From: Streptomyces sp. GS7
GTDB lineage: Bacteria; Actinomycetota; Actinomycetes; Streptomycetales; Streptomycetaceae
Reading direction: 5' to 3'
Length of the DNA stretch: 64,000 nt
Assembly (NCBI RefSeq): GCF_009834125.1
Contig: NZ_CP047146.1
Location: 2,411,501-2,475,500, forward strand
Shown here: one piece after another, positions 36,814 to 45,772 of the stretch
How the letters are laid out: every line of letters starts with the position of its first letter
Numbering within the stretch: the stretch's first letter is position 1
Translations under genes and position numbers: made by a program
The notes under the pieces: generated by a model
Database searches by the model: none
Told to the model about the DNA's origin: nothing
The model's input: the letters and a program-made list of their open reading frames with translations, nothing else

Positions 36814-38361
36814 GTGGCAGCAGCGGCACCAGTCTGGAGCGTCGACCCCCGAACCGGGAAGCGGCGGGAGCGGGTTGCGCTGGAAGCCACAACCGACGCC
36901 GTGGACACCGCGGTCCGCGCGGCGCACACCGCCCGCGGCGCGCTCGCCGACCGCCCCCCGCGCGCCGCCCTGCTGCGCCGCGCCGCCGACCTGCTCGACG
37001 CGGCGGGGGAGGAGATCGTCGCCGCCGCCGACGCGGAGACCGCCCTCGGCCCCGCCCGCCTCACCGGCGAACTGGCCCGCACCACCTACCAGTTGCGGTC
37101 CTTCGCCGCCATCGTGGACGAGGGCGGGTTCCTCGACGTACTGATCGACCGCCCCGACCCCGGCCTCACCCCGCCCCGACCCGACCTGCGCCGCTACAAG
37201 ATCCCGCTGGGCGCCGTGGCGGTCTACGCGGCGAGCAACTTCCCGCTCGCCTTCTCCGTGCCCGGCGGGGACACCGCCAGCGCGCTCGCGGCCGGCTGCC
37301 CGGTCGTCGTCAAGGCGCATCCGGACCATCCGGCGACCTCCGAGCTGTGCGCCGGACTGCTGCGCCGGGCGGCCGTCGAGACCGGTCTGCCGGCGGACGC
37401 GGTGGGCCTGGTGCACGGCTTCCGGGCCGGTGTCGACCTGGTGCGCCATCCGCTGATCGCCGCCGCCGGCTTCACCGGCTCGGTGCGCGGCGGCCGTGCC
37501 CTGTACGACGCCGCCGCGGCCCGCCCGCACCCCATCCCGTTCCACGGCGAACTGGGCAGCCTCAACCCCGTCGTGGTCACCGAGGCCGCCGCGGTCGAGC
37601 GCGCCGAGCGGATCGGCGCCGGGCTGGCCGGCTCGATGACGCTGGGCACCGGGCAGTTCTGCGTCAAGCCGGGCCTCGTACTGGCCCCCGAGGGGGCGGC
37701 CGGCGACCGGCTGCTGGCCTCGCTGGCCTCGGCGGCCGCGGCGACCGAGGCGGGTGTGCTGCTCGACCACCGGATGCGCGACGCGTTCCTGGACGGCGTC
37801 CGCGACCGCACCCGACTCCCCGGCGTCCAGGCACCGTTGGCCCCCGGCGACGGGGACGGCGAACACACCGTCGGCGCCGGCTTCCTCACCGTCGCGGCCG
37901 CCCGGCTCGCCGACGGGGGCCCGCACGACCTGCTGCTGGAGGAGTGCTTCGGCCCGGTCACCGTCGTCGCCCGCTACGCCGACGACGCCGAGATCGGCGC
38001 CGTCCTCGCCCGGCTCCCCGGCAACCTCACCGCCACCCTCCAGCTCGGCGACGCGGAGAGCGCCGGCACCGACCCGGCGGGCCGCGGCGCCCGCCTGCTG
38101 GCCGAGGTCACCCCACTCGCCGGCCGCGTCGTCGTCAACGGCTGGCCCACCAGCGTCGCGGTCGCCCCCGCCCAGCACCACGGCGGCCCGTACCCGGCCG
38201 CCACCTCCACTTCCACCTCCGTCGGCGCGACCGCCGTCGAACGCTGGCTCCGCCCGGTCGCCTACCAGGACACCCCGCCGGCGCTGCTCCCGCCGGAGCT
38301 GCGGGACGGCAACCCGCTGGGGCTGCCGCGCCGGATCGACGGCCGGGCAGAGGGTGCGTAG
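36814..38361 (+). CDS. 2,5-dioxovalerate (alpha-ketoglutarate semialdehyde) dehydrogenase
   Basis: 515 residues, aldehyde dehydrogenase superfamily, of the KGSADH type that uses NADP. Catalytic C283 in TLGTGQFCVKPGLV and general base E246 in FHGELGSLNP; cofactor region AASNFPLAFSVPGGDTASAL. The lead-in E-L-G-S-L-N-P and C-V-K-P-G are typical of this branch. Converts the product of KdgD to 2-oxoglutarate. GTG start seven bases after GGAGG. No pathway gene follows on the same strand apart from an acetyltransferase. Confidence 0.9.
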   Translation: MAAAAPVWSVDPRTGKRRERVALEATTDAVDTAVRAAHTARGALADRPPRAALLRRAADLLDAAGEEIVAAADAETALGPARLTGELARTTYQLRSFAAIVDEGGFLDVLIDRPDPGLTPPRPDLRRYKIPLGAVAVYAASNFPLAFSVPGGDTASALAAGCPVVVKAHPDHPATSELCAGLLRRAAVETGLPADAVGLVHGFRAGVDLVRHPLIAAAGFTGSVRGGRALYDAAAARPHPIPFHGELGSLNPVVVTEAAAVERAERIGAGLAGSMTLGTGQFCVKPGLVLAPEGAAGDRLLASLASAAAATEAGVLLDHRMRDAFLDGVRDRTRLPGVQAPLAPGDGDGEHTVGAGFLTVAAARLADGGPHDLLLEECFGPVTVVARYADDAEIGAVLARLPGNLTATLQLGDAESAGTDPAGRGARLLAEVTPLAGRVVVNGWPTSVAVAPAQHHGGPYPAATSTSTSVGATAVERWLRPVAYQDTPPALLPPELRDGNPLGLPRRIDGRAEGA

Positions 38362-38371
38362 GGCCCCGCAG

Positions 38372-38920
38372 GTGCACCCCGAGACCCGCGACCCCGCCCT
38401 CCAGGTCCGCTCCGCCACCCCCGCCGACCTGGAGCCCATCGCCGCCCTGCACACCGCCGCCCGCGCCGCGTACCTGCGCGGCCGGGTGCCGGACGCGCCC
38501 TTCGACACCCCCGCCGAGCACGCCCGGTGGCGGGACGCCTGGGCCCGGGTGCTGCACCAGGAAGGGACCCCGTCGCTGTGCGCGATACGCGGCGGCACCG
38601 TCGTCGGCGCCGCCTCGTACCGCCGCCGCACCGACCCCCGCGGCACCGTCGCACTGCACCAGCTGCACGTCGACCCCGCCCACTGGGGCACCGGCGTGGG
38701 CCGCGCACTGCACGCCGCCTGCCTGGACGCCTGGCGCACCGCCGGATTCTCCCGGGCCGTCCTCGACGTGCTCTGGCACAACCACCGCGCCCGCGCCTTC
38801 TACGCCCGCCTCGGCTGGGGCCCCGACCCGGACCGCCGCCCGGCCCCCGACGCCAGCCACCTCACCCTGACGCTCGCCCTGCCCGGCCGGGACGGCCGGC
38901 CGGTTCCCGCCGGGCCATGA
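38372..38920 (+). CDS. GNAT-family N-acetyltransferase
   Basis: 182 residues with a GTG start (a second GTG at 38354 is possible). Core GNAT strands and the acetyl-CoA loop LHVDPAHWGTGVGRALHAAC, ending YARLGWGPDPDRR. Substrate unknown. It follows the dehydrogenase by ten bases so may share its transcript. Its 3' end overlaps the convergent methyltransferase gene by 59 bases. Confidence 0.85.
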   Translation: MHPETRDPALQVRSATPADLEPIAALHTAARAAYLRGRVPDAPFDTPAEHARWRDAWARVLHQEGTPSLCAIRGGTVVGAASYRRRTDPRGTVALHQLHVDPAHWGTGVGRALHAACLDAWRTAGFSRAVLDVLWHNHRARAFYARLGWGPDPDRRPAPDASHLTLTLALPGRDGRPVPAGP

Positions 38921-39557
38921 TCTGCAGCCGCTCGGCCGTCCGTCCGCTCAGCGTGCGGACCGTCTCGCGCCGCTCCCGCACCACCGAGAACCCCGCCGAC
39001 CGCACCAGCTCCCGCAGCCGCTCCGGCGGATGGTGCCGGAAGACCCCGCCCTCGTCGGTCGCGAACACCCCGAACGTCCCGTACCGCTCCGCGAAGCGCC
39101 CGTAGCGCTCCTGGTTGTGCGCGTCGGCCTGGAGCGGCACATCGCTCAGGTACAGCACCCCGCCGGGGCGCACCAGCCGCCCCAGCTCCCCGGCGATCGC
39201 CCGCTGCTCCGCGTCCTCGGGGACACAGGTCAGCACCGCGAACAGCAGCGCCGCGTCGAAGCTCGCGTCCCCGAACGGCAGCGGCAGACCGGGCCGGTGC
39301 AGCAGCTCCAGCCCCGGGTGCTCGCGCCGCCCGCGCGCGATCAGCGCCGCGGACGGGTCGACCCCGCACACCGCCCCGTACCCCAGCCCGGCCAGCTCGG
39401 CGGTGAGCCGCCCGTAGCCGCAGCCGTAGTCCAGCACCCGCGCGGCGGGCGGCACGAACTCCGCCAGCAGCGCCGGGTCGAGCGGGTGGGTGAAGGTCTT
39501 GGCGGCCCCGGTCGTCTCCCAGAACCGGTCCGGCCCCTGCGGCGATGGCGTGGTCAT
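38862..39557 (-). CDS. class I SAM-dependent methyltransferase
   Basis: 231 residues. Motif I VLDYGCGYGRLTAELA, AVCGVDPSAALI, then FDAALLFAVLTCVP and LVRPGGVLYLSD. Resembles small tellurite-resistance-like or UbiE-type methyltransferases. The last 20 residues (REPAGRPGRAGRASG) lie in the convergent overlap with the acetyltransferase gene. Substrate unknown. Confidence 0.85.
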   Translation of the reverse strand: MTTPSPQGPDRFWETTGAAKTFTHPLDPALLAEFVPPAARVLDYGCGYGRLTAELAGLGYGAVCGVDPSAALIARGRREHPGLELLHRPGLPLPFGDASFDAALLFAVLTCVPEDAEQRAIAGELGRLVRPGGVLYLSDVPLQADAHNQERYGRFAERYGTFGVFATDEGGVFRHHPPERLRELVRSAGFSVVRERRETVRTLSGRTAERLQIMARREPAGRPGRAGRASG

Positions 39558-39661
39558 ACCGGGACGGTACCCGCGGAATACTCCGCAATCCTGCGCTGTT
39601 GGACCAGGTCACACCCGCACGCCCGCTCCCACCGAGCACGACGAGGAAAGCCAGCCACTCC

Positions 39662-40366
39662 ATGCGCGTCGAAATCTGGTCCGACATCGCCTGCCCCTGG
39701 TGCTACATCGGCAAGGCCCGCTTCGCGTCGGGGCTCGCCGCCTTCGCGCACCGCGACGACGTCGAGGTCGTCCACCGCTCCTTCGAGCTGGACCCGAACG
39801 CCCCGGCGCCCACCGACATCCCCGTCCTCGACATGCTCGCGCGGAAGTACCGCGTCACCCGCACCGAGGCCGAGGCGATGGAGGCCCGGGTCGCCGAGGC
39901 GGCGTCCGGCGAGGGCCTGGACTACCGCTCCGACCGCATCCACGGCAACACCTTCGACCTGCACCGTCTCCTCCACCTAGCCAAGGACCACGGCGTCCAG
40001 GACGCCCTGCTGTCCGCCCTCTACGACGCCAACTTCGCCCAGGCCCGGCCGCTCGGCGACCCTGCCGAGCTGACCCGGATATCCGTGGCCGCCGGCCTTC
40101 CCGCCGACGAGGTCGCCCGCGTGCTGGCCGACCCGGACGCCTACGCCGAGGCGGTGCGGGCCGACGAGCGCGCCGCCGCCGAGCTCGGTGCCACCGGCGT
40201 GCCCTTCTTCGTCATCGACCGCCGCTACGGCGTCTCCGGGGCCCAGCCCGCCGAGGTCTTCCGCCAGGCCCTGGAGCGCGCCCACGCCGACGGCGCCGTG
40301 CGGATCCTGCCGGCCGGCGACGCGGAGGTTTGCGGCGACGAGGGCTGCGCCGTCCCGGAACGGTAG
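39662..40366 (+). CDS. DsbA-family oxidoreductase, FrnE type
   Basis: 234 residues, thioredoxin fold with helical insert; the active site is C11-P-W-C14 (SDIACPWCYIGKARF) and the cis-proline loop is GATGVPFFVIDRRYGVSGAQ. No signal peptide, so a cytoplasmic thiol oxidoreductase or isomerase. Two further cysteines lie near the C-terminus (VCGDEGC), as in FrnE of Deinococcus. Confidence 0.93.
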   Translation: MRVEIWSDIACPWCYIGKARFASGLAAFAHRDDVEVVHRSFELDPNAPAPTDIPVLDMLARKYRVTRTEAEAMEARVAEAASGEGLDYRSDRIHGNTFDLHRLLHLAKDHGVQDALLSALYDANFAQARPLGDPAELTRISVAAGLPADEVARVLADPDAYAEAVRADERAAAELGATGVPFFVIDRRYGVSGAQPAEVFRQALERAHADGAVRILPAGDAEVCGDEGCAVPER

Positions 40367-40438
40367 GGCCGCAACGGGACGGTCCGGCGCGGCTCCCGTG
40401 AGATGGACGCCGCGCTGTTCGCCGAGCACAGTGGGGCC

Positions 40439-41500
40439 ATGCTGCGATACGAGGCACTGGGCGGGGACGAATTCGCCCCCGAGACGGTCTACCTGAACTC
40501 GGCGTCCAGCGGGCTGCTGCCCGCGCGGAGCGCCGCCGCGCTGCGGGAGGCGCTGACGGAGTCGGCGTCGTACGGCACGATGGGGCGCGACTACTTCGCT
40601 CCGGCCACGGCCGCGCGGCGGGCGTTCGGGCGGCTGACGGGGGTGCCCGAGGAGCGGGTGGCCCTGGGCAGTTCGGTCGCGGTGCGGTCGGCGTTCGTGG
40701 CGGCCTCGCTGCCCGCGGGCGCCGAAGTGCTGGTCGCCGAGGGGGACTTCAGCTCGCTGGTGAACCCGCTGGCGGCGCACCCCGGCTGCACGGTCCGCGC
40801 GGTACCGCTGGAGGCGCTCGCCGAGGAGGTACGGCCCCGGACGGCACTGGTCGCGGTGAGCGCGGTACAGGCGCTGGACGGCCGGATCGCCGACCTGGCG
40901 GCCGTACGGGAGGCGGCCCGGGCGCATGGGGCGCGCACGTACGTCGACATCACACAGTCCGCCGGATGGCTGCCCCTGGACATCGCCGGCTTCGACTTCG
41001 TGGTGTGCGGGGCCTTCAAGTGGCTGCTGTGCCCGCGCGGTACGACGTTCCTGTACCTCGGCGGCGACGCGGCCGACTGGCCCCCGGCGGTGCACGCCGG
41101 GTGGGTGGCCGGGGAGGACGTCGGCGAGTCGAACTACGGGGTGATCGGCCGGCCGGCGGCGACCGCCCGGCGGTTCGACGAGCCGTACGCGTACTACTCG
41201 TACGTGGCCGCCGAGCACTCCCTCGGCCTGATGGCGGAGGTGGGGGTGGCCGCGGTGCACGCGCACAACACCGCGCTGGCCGACCGGTACCGCGCCGGGC
41301 TGGCCGAGGCCGGCTTCCCCTCGCGGCCGGCGCCCGGCTCCGCGATCGTCTCCACCCCGGGGCTCGCCGGCGCGGAGCCGCGGCTGGCCGCGGCCGGGGT
41401 GCGGATCGCGGTGCGCGGCGGGCTGCTGCGCGCCTCGTTCCACCTCTACAACTCGGCGCGGGACGTGGAGAAGGTGCTGGCGCTGCTGCGTGAGGCGTGA
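40439..41500 (+). CDS. class V aminotransferase-family PLP protein
   Basis: 353 residues from the ATG giving MLRYEALGGDEF; an ATG at 40403 would add twelve. Fold type I: VYLNSASSGLLP at the start, VDITQSAGWLPLD with the cofactor aspartate, and the PLP lysine in VCGAFKWLLCPRGTTFLYL. Similar to isopenicillin-N-epimerase/desulfurase-like proteins of unknown substrate. The catalytic cysteine loop of SufS-type enzymes is absent. Confidence 0.82.
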   Translation: MLRYEALGGDEFAPETVYLNSASSGLLPARSAAALREALTESASYGTMGRDYFAPATAARRAFGRLTGVPEERVALGSSVAVRSAFVAASLPAGAEVLVAEGDFSSLVNPLAAHPGCTVRAVPLEALAEEVRPRTALVAVSAVQALDGRIADLAAVREAARAHGARTYVDITQSAGWLPLDIAGFDFVVCGAFKWLLCPRGTTFLYLGGDAADWPPAVHAGWVAGEDVGESNYGVIGRPAATARRFDEPYAYYSYVAAEHSLGLMAEVGVAAVHAHNTALADRYRAGLAEAGFPSRPAPGSAIVSTPGLAGAEPRLAAAGVRIAVRGGLLRASFHLYNSARDVEKVLALLREA

Positions 41501-41827
41501 GGCGTGAGGCGGGCGGGGAGCCGGGGAGCGGGGGAGCCGGGGAACACCGGGAAGACGCCGCGGTCCCGGGACGCAGAGGTGAGGGCCAACATCTCGTCTC
41601 TGTGGGCGAGTTACCGTCCGCGCGCCGGGACGGCGGCCCCGTCGACCGCAGTTGAGAGGCCGTCAGTGACCACCGCGTGCGCGGTGGACCGACCGTCCGG
41701 CGGGTCGGCACCGCCGACGCCCGGTCGGAACGCGCCGTGGCCGCCGCACGGTCGATGCCGTGCGGCGGCCAGGAGCGCTCCGCGCCGTCCCCGGTACGCG
41801 GTCGTGCGCCAGCGCACCGGCGTGCCC
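41501..41827. other. intergenic region between convergent genes
   Basis: 327 bases between the aminotransferase and ectD stops. Starts with GTGAGGC repeats and G-rich sequence; contains one strong hairpin (41738-41771). No coding signal. Confidence 0.6.
41738..41771 (-). terminator. terminator of the ectABCD operon
   Basis: 14-bp perfect stem (41738-41751 with 41758-41771), six-base loop, about 56 bases past the ectD stop; symmetrical, so it could serve the convergent aminotransferase gene too. Confidence 0.8.
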
Positions 41828-42730
41828 CTACTTGACGGGAACGAACGGGGCCCGCGCCCCGATGTACTCCGGGCGCCGGACCGGCGCCGCGAACGGCTCC
41901 ACGGCGGCGTTGTCCACGCTGTTGAAGACGATGAAGACGTTGCTGCGCGGGTACGGCGTGATGTTGTCGCCGGAGCCGTGCATGGCGTTGCAGTCGAACC
42001 ACGTCGCCGAGCCGGCCCGGCCGGTGAACAGCCGGATGCCGTGCCGGTCCGCCATCTTCGTGAGCACCTCGTCCGACGGGATGCCCGCGTCCTGCATCTG
42101 GAGCGACCGCTTGTAGTTGTCCTTCGGCGTCTCGCCCTCGCAGCCCACGAAGTGCCGGTGCGAACCGGGCATGATCATCAGGCCGCCGTTGGTGTCGTAG
42201 TTCTCGGTCAGCGCGATCGAGACCGACACGGTGCGCATGTTCGCCAGACCGTCCTCGGCGTGCCAGGTCTCGAAGTCGGAGTGCCAGTAGAAGCCGGAGG
42301 CACCGAAGCCGGGCTTCACGTTGATCCGCGACTGGTGGACGTAGACGTCCGAACCGAGGATCTGGCGGGCCCGGCCGACCACCCGCGGGTCGCGGACCAG
42401 CCGGGCGAACACCTCGCTGATCCTGTGCACTTCGAAGACGGACCGGACGCTCTGCGACTTCGGCTCGACGATGGAGCGCGGGTCGGCGCGCATCGCCGGG
42501 TCGAGCACCAGCCGGTCCAGCTCGGCGCGGTACACCGCGACTTCCTCTGCCGTGAGCAGCTCCCCGATGGCGAAAAAGCCGTCGCGTTCAAAGTCGCTCA
42601 GCTCGGACGGCGCGAACGGGCCGGCCGTTCCGGGCTGCGACCACACCACCGGGTCCTTCCGCGGGGTGATGACCTCTGTGGTCCCACGGGTCGGGTACAG
42701 GTCGGCGGTGCGCTCGGGTGCGGTGGTCAT
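41828..42730 (-). CDS. ectD: ectoine hydroxylase
   Basis: 300 residues, non-haem iron, 2-oxoglutarate-dependent dioxygenase that makes 5-hydroxyectoine. Iron ligands H150 and D152 (GFYWHSDFETWHAEDG, the EctD signature) and H251 (CNAMHGSGDN). GAAGG lies eight bases before the ATG. Last gene of ectABCD. Confidence 0.96.
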   Translation of the reverse strand: MTTAPERTADLYPTRGTTEVITPRKDPVVWSQPGTAGPFAPSELSDFERDGFFAIGELLTAEEVAVYRAELDRLVLDPAMRADPRSIVEPKSQSVRSVFEVHRISEVFARLVRDPRVVGRARQILGSDVYVHQSRINVKPGFGASGFYWHSDFETWHAEDGLANMRTVSVSIALTENYDTNGGLMIMPGSHRHFVGCEGETPKDNYKRSLQMQDAGIPSDEVLTKMADRHGIRLFTGRAGSATWFDCNAMHGSGDNITPYPRSNVFIVFNSVDNAAVEPFAAPVRRPEYIGARAPFVPVK

Positions 42731-42837
42731 GGTGGTGCCTTCCTCTCCTCTCGGACGGAACGTGGTTCTCACGCGCGCGGTGCGTTGCCCTCCTCACCGC
42801 TGCCGGACGGGGCGGGGAGGGGGGCCGGTGGCCGGTC

Positions 42838-43254
42838 TCAGCCCGCCTCGGGCTCCGGGTCGGGTTCGGTGAGAAGGGGGTAGACCCCGTTCTCGTCGTG
42901 GTCCTCGCGGCCGGTGACCGGCGGGTTGAAGACGCACAGGCAGCGGAAGTCCTTCTTGATCCGCATGGTGTGCTTCTCGTGCCCGTCGAGCAGGTACATC
43001 ACACCGGGCGTGATGGTGTGCTTCTCGCCGGTCTCGTCGTTGGTCAGCTCGGCCTCGCCCTCGACGCACACGACGGCCTCGATGTGGTTCGCGTACCACA
43101 TCGAGGTCTCGGTGCCGGCGTAGAGGACGGTCTCGTGCAGCGAGAAGCCGACCCGCTCCTTGGCGAGCACGATGCGCTTGCTCTCCCAGGTGCCGGACTT
43201 GGCCTTGACGTGGCGGTCGGTGCCTTCGATGTCCTGGAACGATCGGACGATCAC
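42838..43254 (-). CDS. ectC: L-ectoine synthase
   Basis: 138 residues, cupin fold, GTG start. Closes the ring of N-gamma-acetyl-diaminobutyrate to ectoine. [16 protein letters not shown] at the start and [22 protein letters not shown] core ([15 protein letters not shown]) with [17 protein letters not shown] metal-site region are standard. Confidence 0.96.
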   Translation of the reverse strand: MIVRSFQDIEGTDRHVKAKSGTWESKRIVLAKERVGFSLHETVLYAGTETSMWYANHIEAVVCVEGEAELTNDETGEKHTITPGVMYLLDGHEKHTMRIKKDFRCLCVFNPPVTGREDHDENGVYPLLTEPDPEPEAG

Positions 43255-43300
43255 GGTGAGTTGGTGCCTTTCTGTGGAACGGTCGGGAGCTCTCGGTGGA

Positions 43301-44569
43301 TCAGGCGCAGTCGCGGACCGCGCGGGCGAGGATCCGCAGACCCTCGTCCAGCTCCTCGGGGGTGGTCGTCAGCGCGGGCAGCAGCTTGACGACCTCGCTC
43401 TCCGGGCCGGAGGTCTCGATGAGCAGACCCAGCTCGAAGGCGCGCTTGGCGATCTTGCCGGCGAGGCTCTTGTCGGCGCACTCCATGCCCCACACCAGAC
43501 CGCGGCCGCGGTACTCGACGAAGGTGTCCGGGTGCGCCTCGACGATGGCCTTGAGGTGCGACTCGACGATCTCACCGCGGCCGAGGGTCTGCTTCTCCAT
43601 CTGACCGTCGGCCCAGTACGTGTCGAGCGCTGCGGCGGCGGTGACGAAGGCCGGGTTGTTGCCGCGGAAGGTGCCGTTGTGCTCGCCCGGTTCCCAGATG
43701 TCCAGCTCGGGCTTGAACAGCGTCAGCGCGAGCGGGAGCCCGTAGCCGCTGATGGACTTCGAGACGGTGACGATGTCCGGCACGATGCCCGCCTCCTCGA
43801 AGGAGAAGAAGGCACCCGTACGGCCGCAGCCCATCTGGATGTCGTCGACGATCAGCAGCATGTCCTGGCGCTCGCACAGGTCGGCGAGGGCGCGCAGCCA
43901 CTCGGCGCGGGCCACGTTGATGCCGCCCTCGCCCTGCACGGTCTCCACGATCACGGCCGCGGGCTTGTTGAGGCCGGAGCCCTGGTCCTCCAGCAGCCGC
44001 TCGAACCAGAGGAAGTCGGGGACCTGGCCGTCGAGGTAGTGGTCGAACGGCATCGGGGTGCCGTGCACCAGCGGGATGCCGGCGCCGGCCCGCTTGAAGG
44101 CGTTGCCGGTGACCGCGAGGGAGCCCAGCGACATGCCGTGGAAGGCGTTGGTGAAGGACACGATCGACTCGCGGCCCTTGACCTTGCGGGCCAGTTTCAG
44201 CGCGGCCTCGACGGCGTTGGTGCCCGTCGGGCCCGGGAACATGACCTTGTAGGGCAGGTCGCGCGGGCGCAGGACGATGTTCTGGAACGACTCCAGGAAG
44301 GCCCGTTTGGCCGTGGTGGACATGTCCAGGCCGTGGGTGACGCCGTCCCGCTCGATGTAGTCGATCAGGGCGCGTTTGAGGACCGGGTTGTTGTGCCCGT
44401 AGTTGAGCGACCCGGCACCGGCGAAGAAGTCGAGGTACGCATGGCCGTCCTCGTCGAACATGCGGCTGCCCTGGGCGCGGTCGAAGACGGTGGGCCAGCC
44501 ACGGCAGTAGCTGCGCACCTCCGACTCCACGGTCTCGAAGACGCTCAGGTCGGGCTGGGTGATGGTCAC
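43301..44569 (-). CDS. ectB: diaminobutyrate-2-oxoglutarate transaminase
   Basis: 422 residues, class III PLP aminotransferase making 2,4-diaminobutyrate from aspartate semialdehyde. Conserved [31 protein letters not shown] and the PLP lysine in [18 protein letters not shown] start with AGGAG eight bases ahead. 150 bases separate it from ectA, more than usual, with no terminator visible. Confidence 0.96.
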   Translation of the reverse strand: MTITQPDLSVFETVESEVRSYCRGWPTVFDRAQGSRMFDEDGHAYLDFFAGAGSLNYGHNNPVLKRALIDYIERDGVTHGLDMSTTAKRAFLESFQNIVLRPRDLPYKVMFPGPTGTNAVEAALKLARKVKGRESIVSFTNAFHGMSLGSLAVTGNAFKRAGAGIPLVHGTPMPFDHYLDGQVPDFLWFERLLEDQGSGLNKPAAVIVETVQGEGGINVARAEWLRALADLCERQDMLLIVDDIQMGCGRTGAFFSFEEAGIVPDIVTVSKSISGYGLPLALTLFKPELDIWEPGEHNGTFRGNNPAFVTAAAALDTYWADGQMEKQTLGRGEIVESHLKAIVEAHPDTFVEYRGRGLVWGMECADKSLAGKIAKRAFELGLLIETSGPESEVVKLLPALTTTPEELDEGLRILARAVRDCA

Positions 44570-44719
44570 GGCAGGCTCCTGGGAGAAGAAAGCGGAGGGG
44601 GAGAAGTCCGGGGGTGGATCGGGTGGGGCGGTGCGGCTCCCGTGTGGTTCACGGGTTCGGGCGGTGGTCCCGCACGGCCGCTGCGGCATGGTCGGTGCCG
44701 CGCGGCCCTGGGGCCGTCG

Positions 44720-45286
44720 TCAGCGTCCGGGGCGGGACGGTGGACGGAACGGGCCTATGAGGTTCAGGACCTCCGGCTCGTGGCCCTGCTCCGGGAACAG
44801 CCCCGCGTCGAAGAGCACCTCGCGCTTGACCGGCACCGAGTGCCGCTCGGCGAAGGACGCGAACAGCCGGTTGGACGCGGCGTTGTCAGGGGTGATGGTC
44901 GTCTCGACGAGGGATATGCCCTGTTCGTCCATGACGCGGGTGGTCAGCCCGTCCAGGAGCGCGGCGGCCAGCCCCCGTCCGCGGTGCGCGCCGTCGACGG
45001 CGACCTGCCAGACGACGAGCGTGTCCGGGCGCTCGGGGCGGACGTAGCCGGTGACGAAGGCGGCCGGCTCGCCCTCCGCGTCACGTGCGACGACGGAGGT
45101 GGCGGCGAAGTCGCGACACCACAGGAGGTAGCTGTAGGAGGAGTTGAGGTCCAGTGCCTTGGAGTCGCGGGCGATGCGCCAGATCGCGGCTCCGTCCTCC
45201 ACGCGCGGGGTGTCGAGCTTGAAGCCCTCCGGAATTTCCCTGATTTCGCTTCGGGCACCTGCATGGTCTGCTTGTGCGGCGGTCAT
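44720..45286 (-). CDS. ectA: L-2,4-diaminobutyrate acetyltransferase
   Basis: 188 residues, GNAT fold; the acetyl-CoA loop is VAVDGAHRGRGLAAALL and LNSSYSYLLWCRDFA is the substrate region of EctA. The ATG giving MTAAQADHAG has no ribosome site, and the bases ahead (AATTTAATTTCC) are unusually AT rich. First gene of the ectoine operon, expected to respond to salt or heat. Confidence 0.93.
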   Translation of the reverse strand: MTAAQADHAGARSEIREIPEGFKLDTPRVEDGAAIWRIARDSKALDLNSSYSYLLWCRDFAATSVVARDAEGEPAAFVTGYVRPERPDTLVVWQVAVDGAHRGRGLAAALLDGLTTRVMDEQGISLVETTITPDNAASNRLFASFAERHSVPVKREVLFDAGLFPEQGHEPEVLNLIGPFRPPSRPGR

Positions 45287-45772
45287 GGAAATTAAATTTA
45301 CCGAGGGAAAAAGGAAAATGCATCGCGGGCAGGGGTTACATGGGACTCCTCTTTGTGTTATCACGCGGGGGCGCGCGAGCGCGCGGTGCGTCGGCAAGAT
45401 GTCTCGATTTGACCCGAAAGTTCGGGGCGAAACGGACACGCTGTGTAGTCGGTCACAGCTCCGTAACGGCGATGAGATGCGTCCGAATTACGGGACTTGA
45501 CGCTAGCGAAATCTTGGCGTTTGAGGTGCGGAAAAGCGGGCAGAAGAATACGGGAAGCTACGCTTCTGCGAAATGGTAATTCGCCGGTGGAAGATGCCCG
45601 GAGCAGTTCACCGCAAGGTACGCCGGAAGTCTTGCCGGCGACATATGAGAAGCCCCGTGGGAAGGCGCGTGAGAAGCCGCGGGTGATTATGGGGCGGCCG
45701 GTCGAATACGACCCCCGGGTATGCTCCGGTCCGCCATGGCCCACGGCTCGGCCGCACGCATAAAGTGCCTGC
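45287..45772. promoter_or_regulatory. ectA upstream regulatory region
   Basis: 486 bases, noticeably more AT rich than the rest of the window, dividing ectA (leftward) from the amidohydrolase gene (rightward). On the minus strand AGAGGAG precedes ATG-TAA at 45341-45336, a start codon followed directly by a stop, about 50 bases ahead of ectA. GTGTTATCAC at 45355-45364 and the GCGCGC-rich inverted sequence near 45370-45387 are other local features. I could not assign a firm promoter. Confidence 0.5.

Noticed and set aside
38354..38371. Earlier GTG start for the acetyltransferase overlapping the dehydrogenase gene
   Set aside because: A purine-rich stretch is too close to act as ribosome site; the GTG at 38372 has AGGG at a better distance, though the difference is small.
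41501..41827. Possible small gene or RNA between the aminotransferase and ectD
   Set aside because: No ribosome site or RNA family features; the one strong hairpin is explained as the ect terminator.
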